Positions 25,723 to 33,716 are shown, counted from the first letter of the stretch. The stretch is DNA of 64,000 bases from DAOTVC01 sp034437215 (GCA_034437215.1 DAOTVC010000076.1:29118-93117), one strand, 5' to 3'. Program-made: numbers and translations. Notes: generated by a model from the sequence alone, not told the origin.

Positions 25723-25962
25723 CTACACTTCCACCATGAACTGGCGCACGTGATAGTCCCACTCACGCGTCTCCAGATCAATCACCGTCTGGTCGTCCTG
25801 CTGGACGACCGTGGCTTGAACGTGCCCGCCGCCGCCTTCCAGTCGCATGCAACAGGCGCTCTCTTGCTGTAGGGTGAGCCCCAACCCCTGTTCTCCGAAG
25901 TAGGTCTCGAGCCTCTCCAACGCTTCGCTGGGGCTCAGGTCGGTCTCGATGCTGTAGCGCAT
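25723..25962 (-). CDS. Conserved-looking small protein, unknown
   Basis: A 79-residue protein (MRYSIETDLSPSEALERLE...) with alternating strand/helix character and a CC pair near residue 37. CAAGGAGAG is well placed before the ATG and the gene sits in a tight minus-strand run (15 bp from the PAS gene). I do not recognise the family. A small START/cyclase-like or dodecin-like fold is conceivable but not supported. Confidence 0.6.
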   Translation of the reverse strand: MRYSIETDLSPSEALERLETYFGEQGLGLTLQQESACCMRLEGGGGHVQATVVQQDDQTVIDLETREWDYHVRQFMVEV

Positions 25963-26019
25963 TCCGCTCTCCTTGAGAAGTAGTTCAACAGGCTCGGCAG
26001 ACGCTTCCGGAGGTGCTGT

Positions 26020-26472
26020 CTACACCTCCAACACCGTCGCCCTATATTTGGCCGAGAAGAGGTAGTCGCTGGTTTTCTCCGGCTCCACATCGTCGTGAGG
26101 AGCGTGGCTGAAGAGCAGGACCTGGTCCACTCGGACGCGCAGCGATTTCGCGCTCTGCCCAAAGGTCGGAGGGTCCCTGTGTGGGTGGAGGATGCCCTCC
26201 AAAACCGTCACGGTTTCGACCTCTCCGAGCATCTGGTAACCCCTATCGGTAGCGATGTCCCAGACCACGATCGTGACCTTGGGATTCTGTTGGAGGTTGG
26301 CCTCAACCAGGGGGCAGAACCAGTCTGAGAGATCGATGTGCCGGTCGGAGGCGAGGGCAAACTCACCTACCGAGGTAAGGTGCGGCCAGCCCCGAGCATC
26401 GGCGGTCGTGATAAAGACGTGCTGCCTCTCCTGAGCCATTGCTACCGCTTGGCTAAACAGTTCGGTATTCAT
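26020..26472 (-). CDS. Pyridoxamine-5'-phosphate-oxidase-like flavin-binding protein
   Basis: A 150-residue protein of the PNPOx-like split-barrel type. Recognisable elements are the N-terminal helix followed by HVFITTADARGWPHLTSVG, a central strand VTIVVWD, and GYQMLGEVE. Such proteins bind FMN, F420 or heme and reduce small substrates or act as ligand carriers. AGGGGGAAACC precedes the ATG. It is 57 bp from the next small gene. Confidence 0.75.
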   Translation of the reverse strand: MNTELFSQAVAMAQERQHVFITTADARGWPHLTSVGEFALASDRHIDLSDWFCPLVEANLQQNPKVTIVVWDIATDRGYQMLGEVETVTVLEGILHPHRDPPTFGQSAKSLRVRVDQVLLFSHAPHDDVEPEKTSDYLFSAKYRATVLEV

Positions 26473-26654
26473 GGTTTCCCCCTATTCTATTTGGGTCGCG
26501 GCTACCCATTCAATGAAGTGAGCGACTATCTCTCCCCGCGGGGGCGAATAGACACTCTGTTTTCTCTTCGCTGAACACACCCCCCTGCTCGGCAGGGGTA
26601 GTAGCGCAAGGAAGAGACGACACTTGGGCAAGTAAGGGCCGACGTAGTCGTGGA

Positions 26655-27086
26655 TCAATGGATAGGCGCGGACGCCGGTAGGTTGGAGAGTTTCTGTCCG
26701 TGCACGGAGCGGATAGCAGCGGCGAGCTCGTCAATGGTGACGTCCTTTAAGAGATAGTGGGATGCGCCTGCTTGGAGTGCCTTGTGCAGGATCGTCTCAT
26801 CGTAGAAGCTGGTCAGCACAATTACTTGCGTGTATGGGTGAATGCGGCGAATTTCCCGTGTGGCGGCGACGCCGTCCATCTGCGGCATCAACAGGTCCAG
26901 CAAAACGATATCGGGCTCCAGCTCCTTGCAGAGCTTCAAAGCCTCTTGACCGTTATGGGCGGCCCCCACGAGCTCCAGGTCATCGAAGACCTCGAGAAAG
27001 ATGGAGAGACTGCTGCGGATCTGATCATGATCATCCGCTATTAGCACCCGAATTGGATCTGTTTTAGCCAGGGAGATTGCGCTCAT
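26655..27086 (-). CDS. Single-domain response regulator (receiver only)
   Basis: About 143 residues from the ATG at 27086 (an in-frame ATG at 27128 would add 14). The receiver is complete: DD pair in LIADDHDQ, phospho-Asp in DIVLLDLLMP, Thr/Ser in IVLTSFYD and Lys in YLLKDV. It resembles NarL-type receivers but stops at KLSNLPASAPIH with no helix-turn-helix, so it is a stand-alone receiver or an old truncation. Its leader (27129-27200) has several short palindromes (GGGGAATTACCCC, CCCATCN5GATGGG, GGTCAGGTGACC). No kinase gene is nearby. Confidence 0.82.
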   Translation of the reverse strand: MSAISLAKTDPIRVLIADDHDQIRSSLSIFLEVFDDLELVGAAHNGQEALKLCKELEPDIVLLDLLMPQMDGVAATREIRRIHPYTQVIVLTSFYDETILHKALQAGASHYLLKDVTIDELAAAIRSVHGQKLSNLPASAPIH

Positions 27087-27128
27087 AGTCTTATGGTACA
27101 ACAAGGAGGCTTGAAATGCTTCCGGCAT

Positions 27129-27453
27129 TCAGGGGAATTACCCCGTGACGGGTGGATGATTTACCCATCGTCCAGATGGGGGATTTCTCTATCGGTCAGG
27201 TGACCGGTCGGCTTGCAACGGGTGTGGCTCCCTGAGCCGCTTTCAGCGCTGGCCCGCATAACCGCAACCACAATCCTCTTCTCGCCTGGTTGAAGTCGCG
27301 TTTCACGGCAGGTTCTGTGCGGGGATTGCGAAACTGTGACGGGCGCCCCGAGGAGGGAACGCGGTTGACAAAATAAGCGAGCCGGTTATAATACTCGGGC
27401 AGCCGAACCCCCCTTGGGCTCGGCTCCTATTGTGTATGTCGGGAGGAAGCATC
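27129..27453. other. Divergent intergenic region between receiver gene and ribosomal operon
   Basis: No ORF with support. The left part holds the small palindromes noted for the receiver gene. The right part holds the rplU promoter and a short leader hairpin (AGCCGA 27401-27406 with TCGGCT 27420-27425), a possible ribosomal-protein autoregulation site. 27200-27360 shows nothing I can name. Confidence 0.5.
27365..27392 (+). promoter_or_regulatory. Consensus sigma-70-type promoter for rplU-rpmA-rpmE
   Basis: TTGACA at 27365-27370 and TATAAT at 27387-27392, both perfect consensus with a 16-bp spacer. Expected transcription starts around 27399, just before a short leader hairpin and the GGGAGGAAGC ribosome site. 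Confidence 0.9.
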
Positions 27454-27771
27454 GTGTACGCAGTTATTAGATCAGGTTCACATCAATACAAGGCTACGGT
27501 AGGGAGTGAGATCGTTATCGAGAAGCTCCCTGATGACGTGGGTGAGCAGATTGAGCTCCACGAGGTCTATCTGGTCTCCGACGGGGACGAAGTTCACGTC
27601 GGGCACCCCACGGTACCGGGCGCTGTCGTTCGCGCGACCATCCTGGAGCAGTTCCGCGGTCCTAAGGTGCGCATCTTCAAGCACCATCCGCGGAAGCGCT
27701 ATCGCTTGCGGAAGGGTCATCGCCAGGACTACATGCGCCTGCGGATTGACGAGATTGTGAAGGGAGCGTAG
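27454..27771 (+). CDS. rplU: 50S ribosomal protein L21
   Basis: About 105 residues from GTG 27454 (YAVIRSGSHQYKATVGSEI..., ending with the basic HHPRKRYRLRKGHRQDYMRLRID tail region), the usual L21 length. An upstream TTG at 27430 is rejected because GGGAGGAAGC (27441-27450) is correctly spaced for the GTG. First gene of the L21-L27-L31 operon. Confidence 0.97.
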   Translation: MYAVIRSGSHQYKATVGSEIVIEKLPDDVGEQIELHEVYLVSDGDEVHVGHPTVPGAVVRATILEQFRGPKVRIFKHHPRKRYRLRKGHRQDYMRLRIDEIVKGA

Positions 27772-27776
27772 GAGCT

Positions 27777-28040
27777 ATGGCGCGTAAGAAGGCCACAGGC
27801 ACGAACGGGCGCGACAGCATCGCCAAGCGCCGGGGCGTCAAAAAGTACGGTGGTCAACGTGTGCGGACGGGGCACATCCTCGTGCGCCAGGTTGGCGAAC
27901 ATATCAAGGCCGGCGAGAACGTCGGGGTGGGTAGGGACTACACCCTCTACGCGTTGGCCGACGGTATTGTGCGCTACGACGTCCGACACGGGCGCAAGCG
28001 GGTCAACGTGGATATGTATGAGGGAGGGGCTGAGGCATGA
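27777..28040 (+). CDS. rpmA: 50S ribosomal protein L27
   Basis: An 87-residue protein starting MARKKATGTNGRDS, with KYGGQRVRTGHILVRQ and the C-terminal half of L27. The flexible N-terminal tail reaches the peptidyl-transferase centre. It lacks the cleavable N-terminal extension seen in Firmicutes. It begins 5 bp after rplU and overlaps the next gene by 4 bp. Confidence 0.97.
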   Translation: MARKKATGTNGRDSIAKRRGVKKYGGQRVRTGHILVRQVGEHIKAGENVGVGRDYTLYALADGIVRYDVRHGRKRVNVDMYEGGAEA

Positions 28041-28540
28041 GGTCCGATCTTCATCCCAAATGGTATCCCGAGGCCAAGGTAGTCTGCTCCTGCGGCAACA
28101 ACTGGACAGTGGGAGCCACCGAGCCGGAGATCCGCACCGACGTCTGCTCTCAATGTCATCCCTTCTTCACCGGCGAGCAGCGCATTGTGGACACCGAGGG
28201 TCAGGTCGATCGCTTCATGCGCCGCCTGGAGGCGCGCGAGGAAGTGCGGCGCGAGGCCGAACGACGGCGGGAGGCTCGCACCTCCCCTGAGGTGCCGCTG
28301 GTAGATCTGGAACTTAAGTCCCGGGTGCTGAATCTCCTGGAGGAGGCCGGCTTCGAGAAGGTCGGAGACGTTCTCGATCGTCTGGAGGAGAGCGGCGACG
28401 AGAGCCTCACGGAGATCCGCGGCTTTGGGCTCAAGGCGCTGGCCGACCTCAAGAAGACGTTGCGAGCGCGTGGCTATGTGCTACCCGGTGACGAGGTAGA
28501 GGAAGAAGAGGCTCCACAGGAAGAAGTGGAGACCGCCTAA
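28037..28540 (+). CDS. rpmE: Ribosomal protein L31 fused to an RNA polymerase alpha-CTD-like domain
   Basis: A 167-residue protein. Residues 1-60 are L31 with a zinc-type cysteine set (VVCSCGNNW and VCSQCHPFFTGEQ). A charged helix follows (60-90). Residues about 93-155 (LVDLELKSRVLNLLEEAG, KVGDVLDRLEESGDE, LTEIRGFGLKALADLKKTL, RARGYVLPGD) follow the alpha-subunit C-terminal domain pattern of two helix-hairpin-helix elements (compare LxLxxRxxNxL, IxxIGELL, IxNFGxKSLxEIK, LxxxGLxL). The tail is acidic. Normal L31 is about 70 residues, so roughly 100 are extra. The frame is open throughout and ends just before a strong terminator, so a fusion error is unlikely. The extra domain could bind DNA, RNA or transcription factors; that is inference. 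Confidence 0.93.
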   Translation: MRSDLHPKWYPEAKVVCSCGNNWTVGATEPEIRTDVCSQCHPFFTGEQRIVDTEGQVDRFMRRLEAREEVRREAERRREARTSPEVPLVDLELKSRVLNLLEEAGFEKVGDVLDRLEESGDESLTEIRGFGLKALADLKKTLRARGYVLPGDEVEEEEAPQEEVETA

Positions 28541-28551
28541 GAGAGCGTTCA

Positions 28552-28585
28552 AGGGCAGGACCCCGGGGTCCTGCCCTACTTTTTT
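28552..28585 (+). terminator. Rho-independent terminator of the ribosomal operon
   Basis: The stem AGGGCAGGACCCC / GGGGTCCTGCCCT (28552-28577) has essentially no loop beyond the central bases and is followed by ACTTTTTT. A textbook intrinsic terminator. Confidence 0.93.
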
Positions 28586-28639
28586 GCCGGTTCTGTTCCC
28601 CCCCCCTTCCCCACGCTGTCAGAAAGGTAGGGCTTTTGC

Positions 28640-29227
28640 GTGTACGGAAAACCCAGCGGTGGTTGGATTGAGGTGATCTGTGGGAGCATGTTCAGCGGCA
28701 AGACGGAGGAGCTCCTCCGTCGTCTCCGCCGCGCCCAGATCGCCCGGCTGAAGGTGCAGGTCTTCAAGCCTGCGATGGATAAGCGCTACAGTGAAGAGGC
28801 CATCGCCTCCCACAACGGCCTCCAGCAGAGGGCCAGCCCCGTCAAGGACCCCGCCGAGCTGCGTGCCCGGCTGCTCTCCGATACCGAGGTGGTGGCTATC
28901 GATGAGATTCAGTTCTTCCCGCAAGAGATTGTGTCGCTCTGCGACGAGTTGGCCCACGAGGGCAAACGTGTGATTATCGCCGGATTGGATATGGACTTTC
29001 GGGGGGAGCCCTTCGGTCCGATGCCCGGACTGCTGGCAATCGCCGAGCGGGTGGACAAGCTGCAAGCCATCTGTGTCGTCTGCGGCGGGCCTGCCAGCCA
29101 CTCCCAACGTCTTATCGACGGTCAACCCGCCTGCTACGAGGATCCGGTGGTCCTGGTGGGGGCCAGTGAGGTCTACGAGGCGCGCTGCCGGGGCTGCCAC
29201 GAGATTCCCCGCCGTGATAGAGATTGA
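28640..29227 (+). CDS. tdk: Thymidine kinase
   Basis: A 195-residue type II thymidine kinase that phosphorylates thymidine with ATP for dTMP salvage. The P-loop is GSMFSGKTEELLRR, the Walker-B-like segment is VVAIDEIQFF, the lasso region is AGLDMDFRGEPFG, and the zinc-type cysteines are in CVVCGGPA and CRGCHE. Translation starts at GTG 28640 after AGAAAGGTAGGG. It lies 9 bp upstream of hpt, so the two are probably cotranscribed as a salvage unit. Confidence 0.95.
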   Translation: MYGKPSGGWIEVICGSMFSGKTEELLRRLRRAQIARLKVQVFKPAMDKRYSEEAIASHNGLQQRASPVKDPAELRARLLSDTEVVAIDEIQFFPQEIVSLCDELAHEGKRVIIAGLDMDFRGEPFGPMPGLLAIAERVDKLQAICVVCGGPASHSQRLIDGQPACYEDPVVLVGASEVYEARCRGCHEIPRRDRD

Positions 29228-29236
29228 GGAGGTACC

Positions 29237-29797
29237 ATGACGCTCGCGCTGCCTGATTCCATTCAGAGGGTGCTGTTGGATGAGGAGACCATTCAGGGAC
29301 GTGTTCAGGAGCTCGCCGACGAGATCAGCGCCGACTATGCCGGTATCCACAACGAGGACTTCATCCTCGTCGGCGTCTTGAAGGGCAGCTTCATCTTCCT
29401 CTCCGATCTGGCCCGCCGGCTCACGGTGCCCCACAGGGTCGACTTCATCGCCCTCTCCAGCTACCAGGAGAAGGCGGAGGCCACGGGTGAGGTGCGCCTC
29501 ATCATGGATACCCGCGCCGATATCGCCCGACGCCACGTCCTGGTCGTCGAGGACATCCTCGACACCGGTTACACCCTCAACTATCTGGAGCGCCTCTTCG
29601 GCGCCCGCCAACCCGCCTCCCTGCGCTCCTGCGTGCTGCTGAGCAAGCCCGAACGCCGGAAGGTCGACGTTCAGGTGGACTACCTGGGCTTCGAGATTCC
29701 CGACGTCTGGGTGGTGGGCTACGGCCTGGACTTCGCCGATCGTTTCCGCACCCTGCCCTATATCGCAGCCCTCAAACAACGCGTTTACGAAAAGTAA
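29237..29797 (+). CDS. hpt: Hypoxanthine phosphoribosyltransferase (copy 1)
   Basis: A 186-residue purine salvage enzyme (hypoxanthine/guanine + PRPP to IMP/GMP). The PRPP loop is VLVVEDILDTGYTL; other family motifs are VGVLKGSFIFLSDLAR and the C-terminal YGLDFADRFRTLPYIA. GAGGAGG sits before the ATG. A paralogue of similar length lies 360 bp downstream. Confidence 0.95.
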   Translation: MTLALPDSIQRVLLDEETIQGRVQELADEISADYAGIHNEDFILVGVLKGSFIFLSDLARRLTVPHRVDFIALSSYQEKAEATGEVRLIMDTRADIARRHVLVVEDILDTGYTLNYLERLFGARQPASLRSCVLLSKPERRKVDVQVDYLGFEIPDVWVVGYGLDFADRFRTLPYIAALKQRVYEK

Positions 29798-30155
29798 GCG
29801 CGCGTATAAAGAATAGCTTCCCGCGCGATGGCGAGGTGGCTTATTCAGGGACGCTTAGGAACGCGAATTAAACAACTCGAGCAAAAGCAAACTGAAAGCG
29901 CTCCCGAAAGTCACCTATAATGCCCAAGTTATTTCGCTTTCAGTCCTTACCTCATTGAAACTGGCGAGCCTCAAACGGGTGTGGGAGGCTTCTGCCTTAC
30001 GACTGCGATTGGGCCATCGGGAAAGCGCTTCTTTACAGACCCTAACTCCACCCAGCGTGATCCTGCTTCGTTGCCCCTAGGCTGTCCTCGGATAGAATAG
30101 GGGAACAACGTTGTATTCACAGTAGACTCACTATGATCCTCTTAGGAGCGCTTAT
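29798..30155. other. Intergenic region between the two hpt genes
   Basis: 358 bp without a supported ORF. It contains GCGAGCCTCAAACG (29964-29977), shared with 18427-18440. It also has repeated GAAAGCGCT-type words in both orientations (near 29890, 29937 and 30022), giving weak inverted-repeat character. The right end carries a possible promoter for the second hpt gene. Confidence 0.45.
30071..30098 (+). promoter_or_regulatory. Possible promoter for hpt copy 2
   Basis: TTGCCC (30071-30076), a 16-bp spacer, then TAGAAT (30093-30098), about 57 bp before the start codon. The -35 is only a partial match. Confidence 0.45.
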
Positions 30156-30728
30156 ATGTCCATGTACGATGACATCGAAAAGGTTTTGATCTCCAAGGAG
30201 GAGATCGACGAACGGATCGCTTCCCTGGCGCAGGAGATGAATGATCTCTACACGGATGAGGATGTGCCTCTGCTGGTCTGCATCCTCAAGGGCGCCTTCA
30301 TGTTCCTCGCCGATCTGGTCCGTCACCTCGACTTCCGCCACGAGGTCGACTTCATGGAGATCTCCAGCTACGGGATGTCGACGAAGAGCAGCGGTATCGT
30401 GCGCATCCTGCTCGACCTGGCTTCGAGCATTGAGGGACGCCACGTCGTCATCGTCGAGGACATCGTCGATACGGGCCACACGCTCAACTACATCCTGCGC
30501 AACCTCAGCACCCGCAACCCTGCCACCCTTCGCGTCTGCACCCTGCTCAACAAACCCAGCCGCCGGGAGATCGAGGTACCCGTGGACTTCGAGGGCTTCG
30601 AGGTCCCCAACGAGTTCGTTATGGGCTACGGGCTTGACTACGCGGAGCAGTACCGCAACATCCCCTTCATCGGCGTCCTCAAACCCCACGTCTACGCCGA
30701 GGTCACGGGGGGACAGGGGGAGGAGTAA
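30156..30728 (+). CDS. hpt: Hypoxanthine phosphoribosyltransferase (copy 2)
   Basis: A 190-residue paralogue of the preceding enzyme. The PRPP loop is VVIVEDIVDTGHTL; ILKGAFMFLADLVRHLDF and MGYGLDYAEQYRNIPFIG mark the family. Copy 2 has STKSSG where copy 1 has a different flexible-loop sequence, so the two may differ in base preference (hypoxanthine versus guanine or xanthine). Ribosome site TTAGGAG. It is followed by a stem-loop terminator. Confidence 0.94.
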   Translation: MSMYDDIEKVLISKEEIDERIASLAQEMNDLYTDEDVPLLVCILKGAFMFLADLVRHLDFRHEVDFMEISSYGMSTKSSGIVRILLDLASSIEGRHVVIVEDIVDTGHTLNYILRNLSTRNPATLRVCTLLNKPSRREIEVPVDFEGFEVPNEFVMGYGLDYAEQYRNIPFIGVLKPHVYAEVTGGQGEE

Positions 30729-30732
30729 CGCA

Positions 30733-30770
30733 TGCCCGGGTGATTCGTGATCTCACGTTTCACCCGGGCA
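30733..30770 (+). terminator. Stem-loop terminator after hpt copy 2
   Basis: Outer arms TGCCCGGGTGA / TCACCCGGGCA enclose a second stem CGTGA-TC-TCACG, giving a long two-part hairpin directly after the stop codon. Only a weak T-rich tail (CTATTCTT) follows. Confidence 0.75.
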
Positions 30771-30801
30771 CTATTCTTGACTTCCCTGAAAGAAGGGGGA
30801 T

Positions 30802-30985
30802 AAACCACAAAGGACGCAGAGGTCGCAAAGAAAACTTAATATTTCTGAAGAGGGCACGGAGATTTTTTTAAATTGGACTTCATAAAATCAGGCAAAAGAG
30901 CGCTTTTTATAAAGATATTTCACTATCTCCTTGGTTTTCTCAGTGTTCTCCGTGTTGGAAGGAGTTTTTTCAGGGCAGTCATTCT
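30802..30985. repeat. AT-rich island with degenerate inverted repeat
   Basis: Unusually AT-rich for the window. The left end (ACCACAAAGGACGCAGAGG near 30804) and the reverse complement of the right end (around 30935-30962, CCAACACGGAGAACACTGAG) are similar, the 'ACCACAAAGGACACAAAGG' kind of bacterial interspersed repeat. No ORF. It lies immediately upstream of purA and may supply its promoter. Confidence 0.5.
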
Positions 30986-31012
30986 TGAGTCGGGATCGAA
31001 AGGAGGCAGATC

Positions 31013-32281
31013 ATGACGGTCACAGCTGTTGTCGGCGCTCAGTGGGGGGACGAGGGCAAGGGGCGGATCATCGACTACCTGGCCCAGGACGCGGAGATGG
31101 TCATGCGCTTCCAGGGAGGCGATAACGCCGGGCACACCGTCATCAACGCCTTCGGGAAGTTCGCCCTGCACCTCGTACCCTCGGGTATCTTCAACCCCGA
31201 GACCCTCTGTCTGGTGGGGCCGGGGACCGTGGTCAACGTGGAGACCCTGCTCTCCGAGCTCGATGCGTTGGAGGCGGCGGGGGTGATCACCCGGAATCTC
31301 CTCGTGGACGAGCGCGCCCACCTCATCTTCCCCTTCCACCGCCTGCTCGACGGCGCCGAGGAGCGCGCGCGCCAGGAGGGGTGGGCGGTCGGCACGACGA
31401 AGCGGGGGATCGGCCCCACCTACGCCGACAAGGCGGCCCGGGAGGGCATCCGCGTGGGTGAGCTCCTCGATCCCGTCTGGCTGCGGGAGCGGCTGGAGAT
31501 GTTGGTGCCGCGCAAGAACCGCACGTTGGGCTTCTTCGATCTGCCCACCGTCTCCGTCGAGGAGATGCTGAGCCTCTGCGAGGCCTGGAGGGAGCAGCTG
31601 GGCGAGCGCATCGTCGATACCCTTCCCCTGGTGCGGGGGGCCGTGCGCGAGGGACGCCGGGTGCTCCTCGAGGGGCAGCTGGGTGTCATGCGCGGTCTCG
31701 ATTGGGGCATCTACCCCTTCGTCACCTCCTCCTCACCCACGGCCGGCGGCGCCTGCGTGGGGGCCGGCATTCCGCCCCGCGCCATTGATGAGGTGCTGGG
31801 CATCACCAAGGTCTACGCCACCTCCGTGGGCGGCGGTCCCTTCCCCACCGAGCTGGAGGGCGAGACCGCCGAGCGGCTGCGGGAGATCGGCGGCGAGTAC
31901 GGCGCGACGACGGGCCGGCCCCGCCGCTGCGGCTGGCTCGACGGCGTGGCGCTGGGGTACGCCGGCTGGCTGAACGGCTTCACGGGCATCGCCGTGACCA
32001 AGCTGGACGTTCTCGATACCTTCGAGGAGCTCCAGATCTGTACCGGCTACCGGCTGGGCGACGACATGCTCGATTATGTGCCCACGACACGGGTGCAGGA
32101 ACAGGTGGAGCCCGTCTACGAGAGCTGGCCCGGCTGGCAGGTGGATACCACGGGCGTCCGCCGCTGGAGCGATCTGCCTGCCGCCGCCCAGCACTACCTC
32201 CGTCGGGTGGAGGAGCTGGCGCAGGCGCCCATCCGCTACGTCTCCGTCGGTCCCGAGCGGGATCAGATCATCGTCCTCTGA
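31013..32281 (+). CDS. purA: Adenylosuccinate synthetase
   Basis: A 422-residue enzyme making adenylosuccinate from IMP, aspartate and GTP. It has the N-terminal GDEGKGRIIDYLAQ P-loop, GGDNAGHTV, IGPTYADKAAREGIRVG, YPFVTSSSPTAGG and CGWLDGVALGYA. AAAGGAGG precedes the ATG. purB follows 19 bp later, so the two final steps to AMP are paired. Confidence 0.97.
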   Translation: MTVTAVVGAQWGDEGKGRIIDYLAQDAEMVMRFQGGDNAGHTVINAFGKFALHLVPSGIFNPETLCLVGPGTVVNVETLLSELDALEAAGVITRNLLVDERAHLIFPFHRLLDGAEERARQEGWAVGTTKRGIGPTYADKAAREGIRVGELLDPVWLRERLEMLVPRKNRTLGFFDLPTVSVEEMLSLCEAWREQLGERIVDTLPLVRGAVREGRRVLLEGQLGVMRGLDWGIYPFVTSSSPTAGGACVGAGIPPRAIDEVLGITKVYATSVGGGPFPTELEGETAERLREIGGEYGATTGRPRRCGWLDGVALGYAGWLNGFTGIAVTKLDVLDTFEELQICTGYRLGDDMLDYVPTTRVQEQVEPVYESWPGWQVDTTGVRRWSDLPAAAQHYLRRVEELAQAPIRYVSVGPERDQIIVL

Positions 32282-32300
32282 CGCCCGGAGAACCTGAAGG

Positions 32301-33716
32301 ATGGAGACCGAGTTCACTTACGAGACCTACCTCTCGCCCTTCACCTGGCGCTACGGCAGCGAGGCCATGCGCCGGCTCTGGTCGGAGGCCCACCGCCGGC
32401 GGCTCTGGCGCCGGGTCTGGGTGGCCCTGGCGGCGGTACAGCAGGAGGTGGGCCTGGTCACCGAGGAGCAGCTGGAGGATCTCCGCGCTCACGCCGACGA
32501 GGTTGACCTGGCCCGCGCCGCCGCGCTCGAAGCCGAGATCCACCACGATCTGATGGCCGAGGTGCGCGCCTACGCCGAGCAGTGCCCTGTGGGTGGGGGG
32601 ATCATCCACCTGGGGGCCACCAGCATGGACGTCAAGGACAACGTGGAGGTCCTGCGCATCCGCCAGGGGCTCGCTCTCCTCCTCGAGGGGCTGGCCCCCC
32701 TGCTGACCCTGCTGGCGACGCTCATCGAAGCCCGCGCCGACCAGGCCACCATGGCCTTCACCCACCTCCAGCCCGCCGAGCCCACCACGGTGGGCTACCG
32801 GTTGGCCCAGTACGGGCAGGATCTGTTGGCGGATCACGAGACGCTGCGCCGGGTGCGGGGTGCCCTGCGGGGCAAGGGGATCAAGGGGGCGGTGGGGACC
32901 TCGGCTTCCTACGCCGTGCTCCTGGCGGGGACGGAGCTCTCCCCCCGGGAGCTGGAGGCGCGGGTGATGGCCCGCCTGGACCTGGAGCCCTTTCCCGTCG
33001 CCACCCAGACCTACCCCCGCAAGCAGGACTGGGAGGTACTCAACGCTTTGGCAGGCTTGGCGGGCTCCCTCTACAAGTTCGCCTTCGACCTGCGCCTGCT
33101 TCAGTCGCCGCCCATCGGAGAGTGGAGCGAGCCCTTCGGGAGCCGGCAGGTGGGCTCGTCGGCGATGCCCTTCAAGCGCAATCCCGTGCTCTCGGAGACG
33201 CTCGACTCCCTCGCCCGCTACGTGGCGGCGCTTCCCCGTGTGGCCTGGGATAACGCCGCCCACTCCCTCCTCGAGCGCACCCTCGATGACTCCGCCAACC
33301 GTCGCGTCGTCCTCCCCTCCGCCTTCCTGGCGGTGGACGAGCTGCTGCACCGCGCCCGGCGCATCCTCTCCGGCCTGCGCATCGACGACCGGGCCGTCGC
33401 CCGCAACCTCGAGGCCTACGGGGTCTTTGCGGCGCTGGAGCGGCTGCTCATGGAGCTGGTGCGCGCGGGCGCCGACCGCCAGGCGATGCACGAGGCGCTC
33501 CGCGAGCACGCGCTGAGGGCGTGGGCGGCGGTGCAGGCGGGGCGGGAGAACCCGCTGCCGCGTCTGCTCAGCGGGGACGAGTGCCTGCGCCGTTACCTGG
33601 AACCCGAGAGGATTCGGGCGTTGCTGCACGCGGGGGACTACGTGGGGGATGCGCCGGGGCGTGCCCGCGAGCTGGCGGAGGCGCTCCGCTCGGCTGTGGA
33701 CTCGTCCGCCCGGTAG
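32301..33716 (+). CDS. purB: Adenylosuccinate lyase
   Basis: A 471-residue member of the fumarase/aspartase superfamily; it cleaves adenylosuccinate to AMP and fumarate and also acts on SAICAR. The signature GSSAMPFKRNPV is near residue 289. HLGATSMDVKDN and TFTHLQPAEPTT-type motifs (here AFTHLQPAEPTTVG) carry the catalytic histidines. Its last 79 bp overlap the 3' end of nadB on the opposite strand. Confidence 0.96.
   Translation: METEFTYETYLSPFTWRYGSEAMRRLWSEAHRRRLWRRVWVALAAVQQEVGLVTEEQLEDLRAHADEVDLARAAALEAEIHHDLMAEVRAYAEQCPVGGGIIHLGATSMDVKDNVEVLRIRQGLALLLEGLAPLLTLLATLIEARADQATMAFTHLQPAEPTTVGYRLAQYGQDLLADHETLRRVRGALRGKGIKGAVGTSASYAVLLAGTELSPRELEARVMARLDLEPFPVATQTYPRKQDWEVLNALAGLAGSLYKFAFDLRLLQSPPIGEWSEPFGSRQVGSSAMPFKRNPVLSETLDSLARYVAALPRVAWDNAAHSLLERTLDDSANRRVVLPSAFLAVDELLHRARRILSGLRIDDRAVARNLEAYGVFAALERLLMELVRAGADRQAMHEALREHALRAWAAVQAGRENPLPRLLSGDECLRRYLEPERIRALLHAGDYVGDAPGRARELAEALRSAVDSSAR

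Noticed and set aside
26582..26598. CCCCTGC-TCG-GCAGGGG hairpin as terminator
   Set aside because: Short, no T-run, and located in a gene-free leader; too weak to call.
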